Shown: piece after piece, positions 19,378 through 27,974 of the stretch
Layout of the letters: each line of letters opens with the position of its first letter
Position numbering within the stretch: position 1 is the first letter of the stretch
Assembly: GCF_000330885.1 (NCBI RefSeq)
Contig: NC_020062.1
Span: 442,374-506,373, forward strand
Direction: 5' to 3'
DNA length: 64,000 bases
Source of the DNA: Rhizobium tropici CIAT 899
Lineage (GTDB): Bacteria; Pseudomonadota; Alphaproteobacteria; Rhizobiales; Rhizobiaceae
Notes under the pieces: model-generated
Seen by the model: only the letters and a program-made list of their open reading frames with translations
Databases searched by the model: none
Told to the model about the DNA's origin: nothing
Made by a program: the position numbers and the translations under genes

Positions 19378-20310
19378 TCATGCATAGACCCGCATGTAGT
19401 CGACACGCATGTGGGTTTGGCGATCCTGCGGCTGCAAAGGATCGGGGAAGGGGACATCCGAGCGCAGAGCAAGCGTCAGGAGCGGCCAAAAGACATCGTT
19501 CTGCGCGTCCATCTCTGCCGCGCGTCCGAGCGTCCACTCGATGAGCCCGCCGGTCTTTGGATCGGCGATTTGCTTGCGTTCGAAATAGAAGCGGCAGCGT
19601 GCACCTTCGATGAGCAGGCCATAGCGGAAATAGCCGGTTGTGATATCGACATCCGTGGGAACGCCCACGCCTTCGTGATGCTCGCCGGGCTTGCCCCATT
19701 CATGCAGATAGGCGCCGTATAAATCATGCTCCCAGCCCTTCTGCTCGACTATGTCGAGTTCGTTGCTCGTTGCGGGAAACAGAATGCTTCTGCCATTCAT
19801 CAGCCAGAAAGCCGGAAAGCTCAAGGGATGGGCAGGAAACCACATCCGCGCCTCGAAATAGCCCTGTCGCCAACCCTTCAGGATCGTACCGTCAGGCTTC
19901 GCCGTCTGGATATTGCCCGATATCCATTGATATTCGGGAAGATTGTTGCCGTAATAGTTCGGCACCTGCATAGGGCGCCCAATATATTGAGCCGAGATCT
20001 GCAGTGCCTTGCCGTTGCTGGCGGATGGATCGTCGACGATCGCATAAGGATCGAACCCTTCCTCGCCACCGAAGCGGCTGAAGGCCGATCTGCCGTAAAA
20101 GCCGCTGTCGAAGGTTGTCGCCTTGGCCCCGGCATGCCAGATCGTCTGATCGAGCGCTGCGAAGTTTTCGTCGAAGATGACGGTGCGGCCTTCGGTCGGG
20201 TCCTGCTGTACCTGTGCCGCCGGATGACGGTTTGCAAGCAGCAGGCCGCCGGCCGCTGCCAACGATGCCGTGCCTATCAGCACGTTGCGCCGGGATGTCA
20301 GGCTTGGCAT
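19378..20310 (-). CDS. Tat-exported glycoside hydrolase family 16 (ExoK-like beta-glycanase)
   Basis: 310 residues. The N-terminus has SRRNVLIG plus a hydrophobic stretch (TASLAAAGGLLLA), a twin-arginine signal. The GH16 catalytic motif ELDIVE (E-x-D-x-x-E; nucleophile, helper Asp, acid/base) lies about residue 193, preceded by the LSFPAFWLMNG strand. Family members cleave beta-1,3/1,4 glucans; in rhizobia ExoK-type enzymes trim exopolysaccharide during or after export. The location inside the EPS locus supports that role. Folding before export, implied by the Tat signal, is unusual for a polysaccharide-modifying enzyme but not unprecedented. Confidence 0.85.
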   Translation of the reverse strand: MPSLTSRRNVLIGTASLAAAGGLLLANRHPAAQVQQDPTEGRTVIFDENFAALDQTIWHAGAKATTFDSGFYGRSAFSRFGGEEGFDPYAIVDDPSASNGKALQISAQYIGRPMQVPNYYGNNLPEYQWISGNIQTAKPDGTILKGWRQGYFEARMWFPAHPLSFPAFWLMNGRSILFPATSNELDIVEQKGWEHDLYGAYLHEWGKPGEHHEGVGVPTDVDITTGYFRYGLLIEGARCRFYFERKQIADPKTGGLIEWTLGRAAEMDAQNDVFWPLLTLALRSDVPFPDPLQPQDRQTHMRVDYMRVYA

Positions 20311-20354
20311 TGCTGCTTCTCCTCGATCGATTGCATCGTCCCTGACGGTTTAAG

Positions 20355-21437
20355 TTACGCGGCGACGGCTGCGTTCTTCGAGCCGGCTGCAAGAGCGCTG
20401 CCATAGATATCAAGCGTCTCATGGGCAACGCGGCTGATCGTCAGGCGGTCGAGATGAACTTGGCTCTTATCCTTCCACTCCTGCATTCGGGCGGGTTCCC
20501 CAAGCAGTTCGCAGAGCACGGCTGCCAAAGCGGGTGGATCGTGCGGCGGCACCAGTATTCCTGCCGCCCCGTATTCCAGGAGCTGCGGGATCCCGTCCAC
20601 TTTGCTGCCGATAACCGCGCATCCTGCCTCGCGGGCTTCGGAGAGAACCAGCGGAGCCGGATCGGCATGTGACGGCAGCACAAAAATATCCGCCGCCGCC
20701 ATCCAAGGGAATGGATCCTCCTTGGCGCCCAGGAAGGCGACGGCCGAAGCGCACTCCATCTTTGCCACCATTTCCATGTAGTTGGTTTGGAAGGGCCCTT
20801 CTCCGACGATAACAAGTCTGGCCTCGGGATGCTGTTCATGTGCCAGGCGAAAGGCCTCAAAGAGATCGGGCAGGCCTTTCCTCGGATGTAGGCCGCCGAC
20901 AAAAAGGATGCTCGGAGATGGCAGATCGACCGGCGTTCTGCTGCGGCCTTCGGAGCGGACCGAGCCGATCGTCCCGTTAAGGACCACACAAAGCTTCGAT
21001 GACGGTATACCCCGCCTGAGCATGGAAGCGCGCACGGCCTCGCTGACTGCGATGACGCGGTTTCCAAGGCCCATCAAGATCGCGCTCTTTTCGAATTCAT
21101 TGTGAACAGTGGTGATGAGCGGAGTGCCCGACAATCTGCAAATCGGCCACGCCAGAACTGCACTTGTCATCATATGGGCATGAACGATATCGGGCTGCCA
21201 TGCATGGACGTGCTTGCGCAAGGCGAAGGATGATTTCAAGAGATTGACCGGCTTTCGCTGGTGGTCAACCATTGCCGTTGCGACATTATTCTTGTGCAGC
21301 AGCGGGTCGAAATCACCGCCGCCGCTTGCAATACATACGTCATGTCCCAATTGGGCCTGTGCACATGCCAGATCGACTGCTGCATGGACATGTCCATTCA
21401 GCCTGTTCGTGTGATTCAGTATATGCAAGATCCGCAT
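20355..21437 (-). CDS. Glycosyltransferase family 4
   Basis: 360 residues: MRILHILNHTNRLNGHVHAA is the first Rossmann strand and glycine-poor loop. The C-terminal domain has FVGGLHPRKGLPDLFEAFRL, IVGEGPF and LPSHADPAPLVLSEAREAG, the donor-binding helix with the E-x7-E-like pattern. It is followed on the same strand by the GH16 gene 44 bp downstream, so the two probably share a message. Sugar specificity unknown. Confidence 0.88.
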   Translation of the reverse strand: MRILHILNHTNRLNGHVHAAVDLACAQAQLGHDVCIASGGGDFDPLLHKNNVATAMVDHQRKPVNLLKSSFALRKHVHAWQPDIVHAHMMTSAVLAWPICRLSGTPLITTVHNEFEKSAILMGLGNRVIAVSEAVRASMLRRGIPSSKLCVVLNGTIGSVRSEGRSRTPVDLPSPSILFVGGLHPRKGLPDLFEAFRLAHEQHPEARLVIVGEGPFQTNYMEMVAKMECASAVAFLGAKEDPFPWMAAADIFVLPSHADPAPLVLSEAREAGCAVIGSKVDGIPQLLEYGAAGILVPPHDPPALAAVLCELLGEPARMQEWKDKSQVHLDRLTISRVAHETLDIYGSALAAGSKNAAVAA

Positions 21438-21608
21438 GAATGCACCTTATATAAGTGTGATAAATATAAACACGATATATCGAGGATGCTGACGTAGTAT
21501 GCTTTAGCTGTCTCGGCATGGCAATGATAGAGCATCGTGTTTATATTATAGAATTCGCTGCTATCTCGAATGGTATTTCCAATTATACCGGAGTGCTGTT
21601 GTCAATGC

Positions 21609-22946
21609 TTATGGTATTGGCCTTTGCAGTGCTGCTTCTGCTTCCACCGTTGAAGCCCGTGCTGTTGGCTGATAGTTGAAGCCACCCTGACGGCCTAAGG
21701 ATTCGAGGCCAAAAGCAAGGAGTTGTTGCATTGCTTGGGCAGCATGGCCAGCAGCACCCTTGCTATAGATGGGATATGCTTCTCCCAGCATGTCGCTTCC
21801 TTCCAATTTGAGATCACCCTCAAAAAGGCCGTTGGCGTAAACATGATCCCTGAAGTCACTCTCGGCGCGTTCTATCGAGCAGCCGATCTGGTTGCCGATG
21901 ACCTCGACTGTGAAATAATCGCGATCATCGACCCGACCGTAGAAATCGGAGTACATCGTCAGGCGCTTCCAGGCGCCTTGATGCGAGAAATTATAGATGA
22001 TTGGTTGCGAAAAGCCGCGATTGCCGGAAAAGCTGAAATAGAGGGAGATGAGGGTGATCGTCTCAAGCTTCCGGCCGGAATCGAGGCCACACAGCTTTTC
22101 GGCCATATGAATGGGTATGGTCGAGATAACACGATGTGAAGCCACGACCCTGTCTTGCAGTTGCAGGTGAAGCTGATCGTGGACCTTGCGGATCGTCTGC
22201 ATGTCCGCTGCCAAATGAAATTGCGCGCCACGCCGCTCCAATCGTTCGACTGCAGCCCGGTAGAGGAATTGAAAACCTTCCTTCGGGCGAGCCATCTGCC
22301 GGTTTTTCGGTCCTTTGTGACTGCGTCTGAATGCCCGCGCGATCTGATTTTTCAAGGAGGCATGCTCGCTGATCCAAAGCATCCGCTTGCGGGCGAGATC
22401 GATGTCTATGCTTTCGACGGCAGCTCCATAGAAACGCTTCATGTAGGATTCCAGGCCGGAGCGATGCAGCAGGCGGCTCCCGATCCAAAAGCGGGCAAAT
22501 TCTTTCGCGTTGCGCATCTTTCGCTGAAAGAGCCGCGCGAAAATGACCGAGGAGAAAATTCGGACTACTTCAGTGGCGCCGGCGCTGAAAATGTCATCGC
22601 GTACCGAAATCGGATAGGCAGTGATCATTCCCTGAGGGTTCAAGCGCGCCCATGTCGGTTCGATCGGAACATAGAGCGGCAGCAATTCCGGAAAATGGGC
22701 AAGCAACGGGGAGTCGTCCTGAAAGATCAGGCTGCCGATATCGAATGTATATCCTCCATGCGACCAGTCGATGTGATTGCCCCCGACATGGCCGTAGGTA
22801 TCGACGATCAGGATACGCTGATAGCCCTGCTTTTGGAGGACCGAGGCGGATACCAGCCCAGAGATGCCTGCCCCGAGCACTATGGCATCAAATCTCTCTA
22901 CTTCGGCGATAACATCGTTGGCGGCATAATGACCCGCATCGTTCAT
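21609..22946 (-). CDS. FAD-dependent oxidoreductase/mutase-like protein (amine-oxidase/UDP-galactopyranose-mutase fold)
   Basis: 445 residues. FAD-binding motif DAIVLGAGISGLVSASVL about residues 25-42, then VGGNHIDWSHGGYTFDIGS, the second family signature (GGNxxxxxxxGxxFDxG) seen in UDP-galactopyranose mutase and protoporphyrinogen-oxidase-like proteins. The C-terminal FAD site is not obvious. UGM-like flavoproteins in polysaccharide loci change sugar ring form, so a role in making a furanose donor is possible but unproven; a desaturase-like role is an alternative. The ATG is preceded by GGGGACG. A 304-bp AT-rich spacer separates it from the divergent HAD gene. Confidence 0.72.
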   Translation of the reverse strand: MNDAGHYAANDVIAEVERFDAIVLGAGISGLVSASVLQKQGYQRILIVDTYGHVGGNHIDWSHGGYTFDIGSLIFQDDSPLLAHFPELLPLYVPIEPTWARLNPQGMITAYPISVRDDIFSAGATEVVRIFSSVIFARLFQRKMRNAKEFARFWIGSRLLHRSGLESYMKRFYGAAVESIDIDLARKRMLWISEHASLKNQIARAFRRSHKGPKNRQMARPKEGFQFLYRAAVERLERRGAQFHLAADMQTIRKVHDQLHLQLQDRVVASHRVISTIPIHMAEKLCGLDSGRKLETITLISLYFSFSGNRGFSQPIIYNFSHQGAWKRLTMYSDFYGRVDDRDYFTVEVIGNQIGCSIERAESDFRDHVYANGLFEGDLKLEGSDMLGEAYPIYSKGAAGHAAQAMQQLLAFGLESLGRQGGFNYQPTARASTVEAEAALQRPIP

Positions 22947-23250
22947 GGAAGCGTCCCCTGCTGCGGCTTTTCATGCACTAGATTAAATTTTGCTTATTGA
23001 AAGTCTAAGTCGAAAAGTGCTCGGAACTCACTTCATTAATGGTGTATCACAAATCTGTGTAAGTTCTATATGGAACAAAAATTCGAGTGAATACTCAATC
23101 TATATTGCAATTTTACTTGATATATCCGTATTTGTGTAGTTAGATCATCGGCGGATCGGCTCGTCTTCTGATGAGCGCCAGGTTTGATTGCGAATAAATT
23201 ACGACTGTGTCGATTATTACTATTCCGGTGAACGCCGAGGGAGTTATCTC
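22947..23250. other. AT-rich divergent promoter region
   Basis: Separates the flavoprotein gene from the HAD gene. Long runs of A/T (for instance 22981-23050 and 23090-23150) fit promoter DNA for both directions. I see no clear operator or RNA gene. If the TTG at 23188 were used, the HAD protein would begin inside this stretch. Confidence 0.45.
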
Positions 23251-25218
23251 GTGCTGCGGCCAAGCCTCGACGATGTCTACAAGAATCTTGGCGAAATCGA
23301 CCTGATTTCCACCGATGTATTCGACACACTGCTGTTGCGTCGCGGAACGTCGCAGCGTTCGCGCATTGCCGCCGGCGAAACCCGGTTTGCCCGCCTCCTG
23401 AAAGAAAAGGGACTGTTTGTCGAGAAGGCTGAACTGGTCAGGTGCCGCCTTCTCGCGCAGAAGTTCGCCTATCGTGCGCTCAACATGGGCGGCGGGGTTG
23501 GCGAAGTGCAACTGAGCGACATTATCTGCAGGCAGCTCCAATTGCTTGGCTTGCCGGACGATCTTGTCGGAGAGCGCATCGCCATAGAGCTTTCGGTCGA
23601 GAAGACGGCTCTTCGCGCAAACGCCTGGCTTGCCGCCCTGCTGCGGCAGTTTCGCGAGGCGGGAATCCGTATCGTCGCCGTCAGCGATACAGCGCTTTCC
23701 GCTGCAGAGCTTACGGTGCTGATCAATCATTTTCATGGCCCAGGCCTGATCGATCGCGTCTATTCAAGCGCCGACGCCCAGGCAAGCAAGCGCTATGGCG
23801 CATTGTTCGCCGCCATGCTCGAGAACGAGTCCGTTGCTCCATCTCGCGTCTTGCACATAGGCGATGACGATATCGCCGATTTTCGAATGCCGGCCTCGAT
23901 GGGGTTGCGCACACTTCACCTGCCCAAGAGCCGGTTGGAACGCTACGCCTCGCGCCTGGACGGCGCAAAGACCGAGGCGATCAGTCGATTGGGGAGGCAG
24001 CCTTGGCGGAACGTCCCTCCGCCACCCACTCTAAGCGACAAGGTCTTGTTTGGCCGAGATGTCTTCGGACCGATCGTTGCAGAATTCTGCCTCTATATCT
24101 GGCTCTATGCTGCGCAGGCCAGACTTGGGCATGACACCGCGCTGCTCTTCTGCGCGCGCGGCGGCATCGGCATCCGCGAGGCGTTCGAGCGCGTCGTGCA
24201 AAAGCTGGGGCTTCCCCTCGATCTCAAGCGTGACAATATCCAGATTTCGAGGCTTGTCGCCGCGCGCTCGGCGGTCGTCCTTCGAAGCCCCGCGGTCCTG
24301 GATGAGCTTGGACGCGAATTCCAGGGTGGAAGCTTTGCAGATGTGGCTCGCGCCCTGGGCGGGCGTGCCTATGAATTGCCTGATACCTGGCGCCATATAT
24401 TCGATCCCGCGCGGTTCTTCGCCCTTCTGGACACGGATGCTGGGCGAGACGTTCTCGATGACATTCGCAAGCAGAACGCTCTCTTTGCTCGCCACCTGGA
24501 ACAGATCTCTGCCGGAGCGCAGCGCATCATACTTTGTGATACCGGCTTTTACGGCAGCACGCAGCGCCTGCTGTCTGCGGGGTTTCCTCAACAGCGCTTC
24601 GAGACGATCCAGTTTGCCCGGTGCAACTACAAGGGTCTGAGTGAGGATCATTTTCCCAGGGTCGCCGGCCTTGTCGTCGAGCAGAATCTCTATAACCCTT
24701 TCAAGCCGGAAACCGTCATTCTACGGTACTGGCAGATCATCGAAAGCCTGTTCGAGCCGGCACTCTCTTCCGTTCGTCATTTCAGTGAGACAGCCGAGGG
24801 TGCCGTCGTCTCCAATGCCGGGGATATCCGGTTCGGCGCGGTGGATCCGTCGGCCGGAAATCCGCTTCTGACTGGCGCGCTGCAATATATCGAACAGGTC
24901 GAGACGGGAGGCCAGGTTCTGCAGGATGCCGGGCGTGCGTGGCTTCGTCTGAAGCAGGCGATCATCAATCCAAGCCCCAGCGATGTTGTCGCGCTCGACG
25001 TCGGCGCCCGCTCCGTGGATTTCGGCCGCTCCGATCTTGTTCAAGTGCTCAATCATTCGCAGAAAGTCGCCCTGGCCGCGAAGCTGATGTCGGTGAAATC
25101 CCATCTTTGGCGCGAGGGCGCCATCGCTCGTGATTTTCCCCGCTTCAAGCCGCCGCTGCTTGCGGCGCTGGAAATGGCGCATGTGCTGCGAGGGGTCTCG
25201 GCCCGGCTGTATCGCTGA
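23251..25218 (+). CDS. Two-domain HAD-superfamily protein of the polysaccharide locus (COG5610-like)
   Basis: 655 residues from the GTG at 23251, chosen because GAGGGAG lies 7 nt upstream; a TTG at 23188 would add 21 residues but has no ribosome-binding site. The N-terminal domain is a HAD hydrolase: motif I DVFDTLL near residue 22, motif II VAVSDT near residue 150, and motif IV GDDDIADFRMP near residue 205. The C-terminal half (about residues 270-655) has no domain I can name, but contains strand-turn motifs LLFCARGGIGIREAF and ILCDTGFYGSTQ. Proteins of this class occur in surface-polysaccharide clusters and are thought to act on sugar phosphates; the reaction is unknown. Confidence 0.78.
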   Translation: MLRPSLDDVYKNLGEIDLISTDVFDTLLLRRGTSQRSRIAAGETRFARLLKEKGLFVEKAELVRCRLLAQKFAYRALNMGGGVGEVQLSDIICRQLQLLGLPDDLVGERIAIELSVEKTALRANAWLAALLRQFREAGIRIVAVSDTALSAAELTVLINHFHGPGLIDRVYSSADAQASKRYGALFAAMLENESVAPSRVLHIGDDDIADFRMPASMGLRTLHLPKSRLERYASRLDGAKTEAISRLGRQPWRNVPPPPTLSDKVLFGRDVFGPIVAEFCLYIWLYAAQARLGHDTALLFCARGGIGIREAFERVVQKLGLPLDLKRDNIQISRLVAARSAVVLRSPAVLDELGREFQGGSFADVARALGGRAYELPDTWRHIFDPARFFALLDTDAGRDVLDDIRKQNALFARHLEQISAGAQRIILCDTGFYGSTQRLLSAGFPQQRFETIQFARCNYKGLSEDHFPRVAGLVVEQNLYNPFKPETVILRYWQIIESLFEPALSSVRHFSETAEGAVVSNAGDIRFGAVDPSAGNPLLTGALQYIEQVETGGQVLQDAGRAWLRLKQAIINPSPSDVVALDVGARSVDFGRSDLVQVLNHSQKVALAAKLMSVKSHLWREGAIARDFPRFKPPLLAALEMAHVLRGVSARLYR

Positions 25219-25431
25219 ACAACGGAGGCTGCCAAGGATATGTACATGAGTGATATGGCGCATAACTGTCTCTCTAGGAGAGCGACGGATCCCGGATGGG
25301 GAACGGGGATCGTTCCGGCTCGCAAAGCCTCGGAGCGGCCGTCAGCGATGAGCTGCTTTCGACATCAGGTCTATGCGTTGCGCCGTCGCAGCCGCGGGCC
25401 GGGGCCCAGACAGACGGAGCATTAGGATCGC

Positions 25432-26871
25432 ATGCTTGCGTTCAAAGCCTTCAAGGGAGCCGGTTGGCTCGTCGTTTCACGCTTTATCGGCCGCCTCGTC
25501 GATTTCTGCACGCTTCTGCTCTTCGCTCGTATCCTGACACCCGCCGATTTCGGCTTGGCGGCACTGGCAATGTCGCTTGTCGTGGTTGTCGATACGGTGT
25601 TGGAAGTGCCTGTCACGCAGGCGATGGTTCGGCTCGATATGGTCGACAAGAGTCACCTCGATACGGGCTTTACGCTGAGTGTCGTAAGAAGCGGCCTGAT
25701 TGCGCTCATCGTCCTGGCCGCCGCCTGGCCCTTCTCGTTGATCAATCACAATCCGCAACTCACTCCGCTGATTGCCGTTCTGGCGATCGGGCCGATTGCC
25801 AGGGGTTTCTGTAGTCCGGCGATGGTACATTTCGTCCGGGAGCTCGGCTTTCGTCAGACCTTCCTTCTGGAATTCAGCGGAAAACTATGTGCCTTTGTCA
25901 TTGCGATGATCACGGTCTTTTCGGGAGGCAGCTATTGGGCAATCGCCGCGAATTTCGTCACCAATTCAGTGGCGGCTGTGGTAGTTTCCTATCTGCTTGC
26001 ACCATATCGGCCGGCGTTTTCGCTGCGGCGTCTCTCGGATTTTGCCGGATTCGTGGGATGGTTTAGTTCCGCACAATTGATTTCGGCGCTCAACTGGCAG
26101 TTCGATCGCTTTCTCATCGGTGCGACGACCGATAGCACGACGCTTGGACGCTACGCGGTTGCCAGCGATGTCTCCGTTGTTCCAACACAGTCTCTCATCG
26201 GTCCCGCACTGCAGCCAGTCATGGCTGCATTCTCGCTCATAACTTCGGATCGGCAGCGAATGCGTCTGGCCTTTCTAAAGGCGGCTCGGTTTGCAATGCT
26301 CATTTCCGTCCCGGCGTGCATTGGAATATTTCTGACGGCAGATCTCGTTACCGATCTCCTTCTCGGAGAGAAATGGAAAGATGCTGCTCCCTTACTGAGC
26401 CTTCTATCCTTGTCCGTGATCCCCATACCTTACTTTCAGACGCTGTATTCGGTCAGTCTCGCGCTTGATCGCCCGCATGTCCTCTTCCGGCTCAACAGCA
26501 TCGATTTGTGCCTGCGGATCACACTGATATCGATTGGCTTCTATCTTTTCTCGATCACGGGCGTCAGCGCAGCAAGAGTGCTCCTTTCAACCATCATGTT
26601 CGCGTTCTATCTGCGTGAGGTGCGGCGGCAGCTGGAGCTTGGAATAGGGACCCAGCTGAAGAATCTCTGGAAAATCGGCGTTGCCGCCGCGGTGATGGTC
26701 CTATGGGTCGTCATGTTGCGCGACGCATTGGCCGGGCGTGCCTTGAACCACGTTTTCGAGCTTGCCTTCGTTGCGGGAACCGGCGCGGCGGCCTATGTCG
26801 GTACGCTGCTGGCGCTCGGCATGCGCCTGATCGCGGGCCAAGGGCGGTTCGAATTGGCCGATCGCCGGTGA
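25432..26871 (+). CDS. Polysaccharide flippase (Wzx/ExoT family, MATE-like)
   Basis: 479 residues with about twelve to fourteen hydrophobic helices and no signal peptide. The N-terminus FKAFKGAGWLVVSRFIGRLVDF and the LLFARILTPADFGLAAL segment are characteristic of polysaccharide transporters of the ExoT/WzxC group. It moves the lipid-linked repeat unit across the inner membrane. It lies 213 bp after the HAD gene on the same strand; the space between contains only weak frames. The stop is followed by a hairpin shared with the convergent GT2 gene. Confidence 0.9.
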   Translation: MLAFKAFKGAGWLVVSRFIGRLVDFCTLLLFARILTPADFGLAALAMSLVVVVDTVLEVPVTQAMVRLDMVDKSHLDTGFTLSVVRSGLIALIVLAAAWPFSLINHNPQLTPLIAVLAIGPIARGFCSPAMVHFVRELGFRQTFLLEFSGKLCAFVIAMITVFSGGSYWAIAANFVTNSVAAVVVSYLLAPYRPAFSLRRLSDFAGFVGWFSSAQLISALNWQFDRFLIGATTDSTTLGRYAVASDVSVVPTQSLIGPALQPVMAAFSLITSDRQRMRLAFLKAARFAMLISVPACIGIFLTADLVTDLLLGEKWKDAAPLLSLLSLSVIPIPYFQTLYSVSLALDRPHVLFRLNSIDLCLRITLISIGFYLFSITGVSAARVLLSTIMFAFYLREVRRQLELGIGTQLKNLWKIGVAAAVMVLWVVMLRDALAGRALNHVFELAFVAGTGAAAYVGTLLALGMRLIAGQGRFELADRR

Positions 26872-26899
26872 TCCTTCGCTTGTACCGCGCGTGAAGGAT
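26871..26899. terminator. Bidirectional hairpin between flippase and GT2 genes
   Basis: ATCCTTCGC (26871-26879) pairs with GTGAAGGAT (26891-26899), nine pairs with one G-T wobble and an 11-nt loop. It starts at the last base of the flippase stop and ends 8 bp before the GT2 stop, so it can serve both strands. Confidence 0.5.
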
Positions 26900-26906
26900 G
26901 GCTTCG

Positions 26907-27908
26907 TTACATCAAAGCCTGCAGAAGTCCGACGGTCGAACGGTTGCCGCCGTTCAGCCGGTAGGCGAGGCCGCGGCGGGCGTTCCGGTTCGGCAATATC
27001 ATCGTGAGCAGGCAAAATGCCGCAATCGTCCCCTTGGTCTTCAGCGGGTATTGCTGGTGTTGGAGTTTTCGCAGCAGAGAAAGGAAGCACTTGATCGGGG
27101 GGCGCCTGCCTTCCGCGATCGCCAGATAGAAATTGCGCTCGATATAATAATAGGCCTCTTCCGGTCGAACGAGCGCGTCTGCGCGTCCGGTTGGCTCCAG
27201 AATTCGGCGCAAGTGCTCCATCCTCATAACAAAGCGGCGTAGTTCCTGGCGCAACGGGGCTGGATCGACCGCGCGTCCTAGTCCGGAAAAATTTTTGCCG
27301 TGGATGCGGTAGCGCCCAAGCCTTTGCGGCAGGCTGACGATATCGCCCATGAAAGGGGCGACGAAGAGCGGCAATCCGTCGATTGCCGGATCATAGTCCA
27401 TTTCTCTCAAATACTCGCAGACGTCGCGTCTGAAGACATTTCCCGATGTCGGAGGACTGGTATAAACACCCGTATGCAGCACGCTGTCTGCAATCACGTG
27501 GCGATCTCGAAATCCTTCGAGGGTCGTGCCGGCGCCGAGAGTGTCTCCGCGATGATCGATCCGTGTCAGCGAGAATTGAAGTTTGGCAACGTCGTCGTCC
27601 AATTCCGACAGGATGGTCGCAAGGGAGCCCGGTGCCAGCTCGTCATCCGCATCCAGAAACAGTACGAAAGGTGCCTGCGTTCGCTCCAGGCCATAAAGGC
27701 CGGCCGCCCTCTGACCACTGTTTTCAATGCGATAGGCTGCGACGCCTTCACGTTGGATAACATCCCACGACATATCGGTGGAACCGTCGTCGATGACGAC
27801 AAGTTCGCATTCGTCGCAATCCTGCGATACGACGCTGCGGATCGCATTCGCCACATAGGTTTCATAATTCCAGCACGTGATGACGACGGCAATTCTTGGC
27901 GGTTTCAT
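26907..27908 (-). CDS. Glycosyltransferase family 2 (GT-A)
   Basis: 333 residues. IAVVITCWNYETYVANAIRSV at the N-terminus, ELVVIDDGSTDMSWDVI, and the DxD motif FLDADDELAPGS are the standard GT2 elements for UDP-sugar and metal binding. The C-terminal part, after FAPFMGDIVSLP, is mostly helical and lacks membrane segments. It is the last gene of the leftward EPS operon, 66 bp after the Wzc-like gene. Confidence 0.9.
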   Translation of the reverse strand: MKPPRIAVVITCWNYETYVANAIRSVVSQDCDECELVVIDDGSTDMSWDVIQREGVAAYRIENSGQRAAGLYGLERTQAPFVLFLDADDELAPGSLATILSELDDDVAKLQFSLTRIDHRGDTLGAGTTLEGFRDRHVIADSVLHTGVYTSPPTSGNVFRRDVCEYLREMDYDPAIDGLPLFVAPFMGDIVSLPQRLGRYRIHGKNFSGLGRAVDPAPLRQELRRFVMRMEHLRRILEPTGRADALVRPEEAYYYIERNFYLAIAEGRRPPIKCFLSLLRKLQHQQYPLKTKGTIAAFCLLTMILPNRNARRGLAYRLNGGNRSTVGLLQALM

Positions 27909-27974
27909 CTGGATTTATCTTATTGAAATAGCGGGTGCCTTGAAACAAGTTCTACCGGCTTGATTTGACATGCA

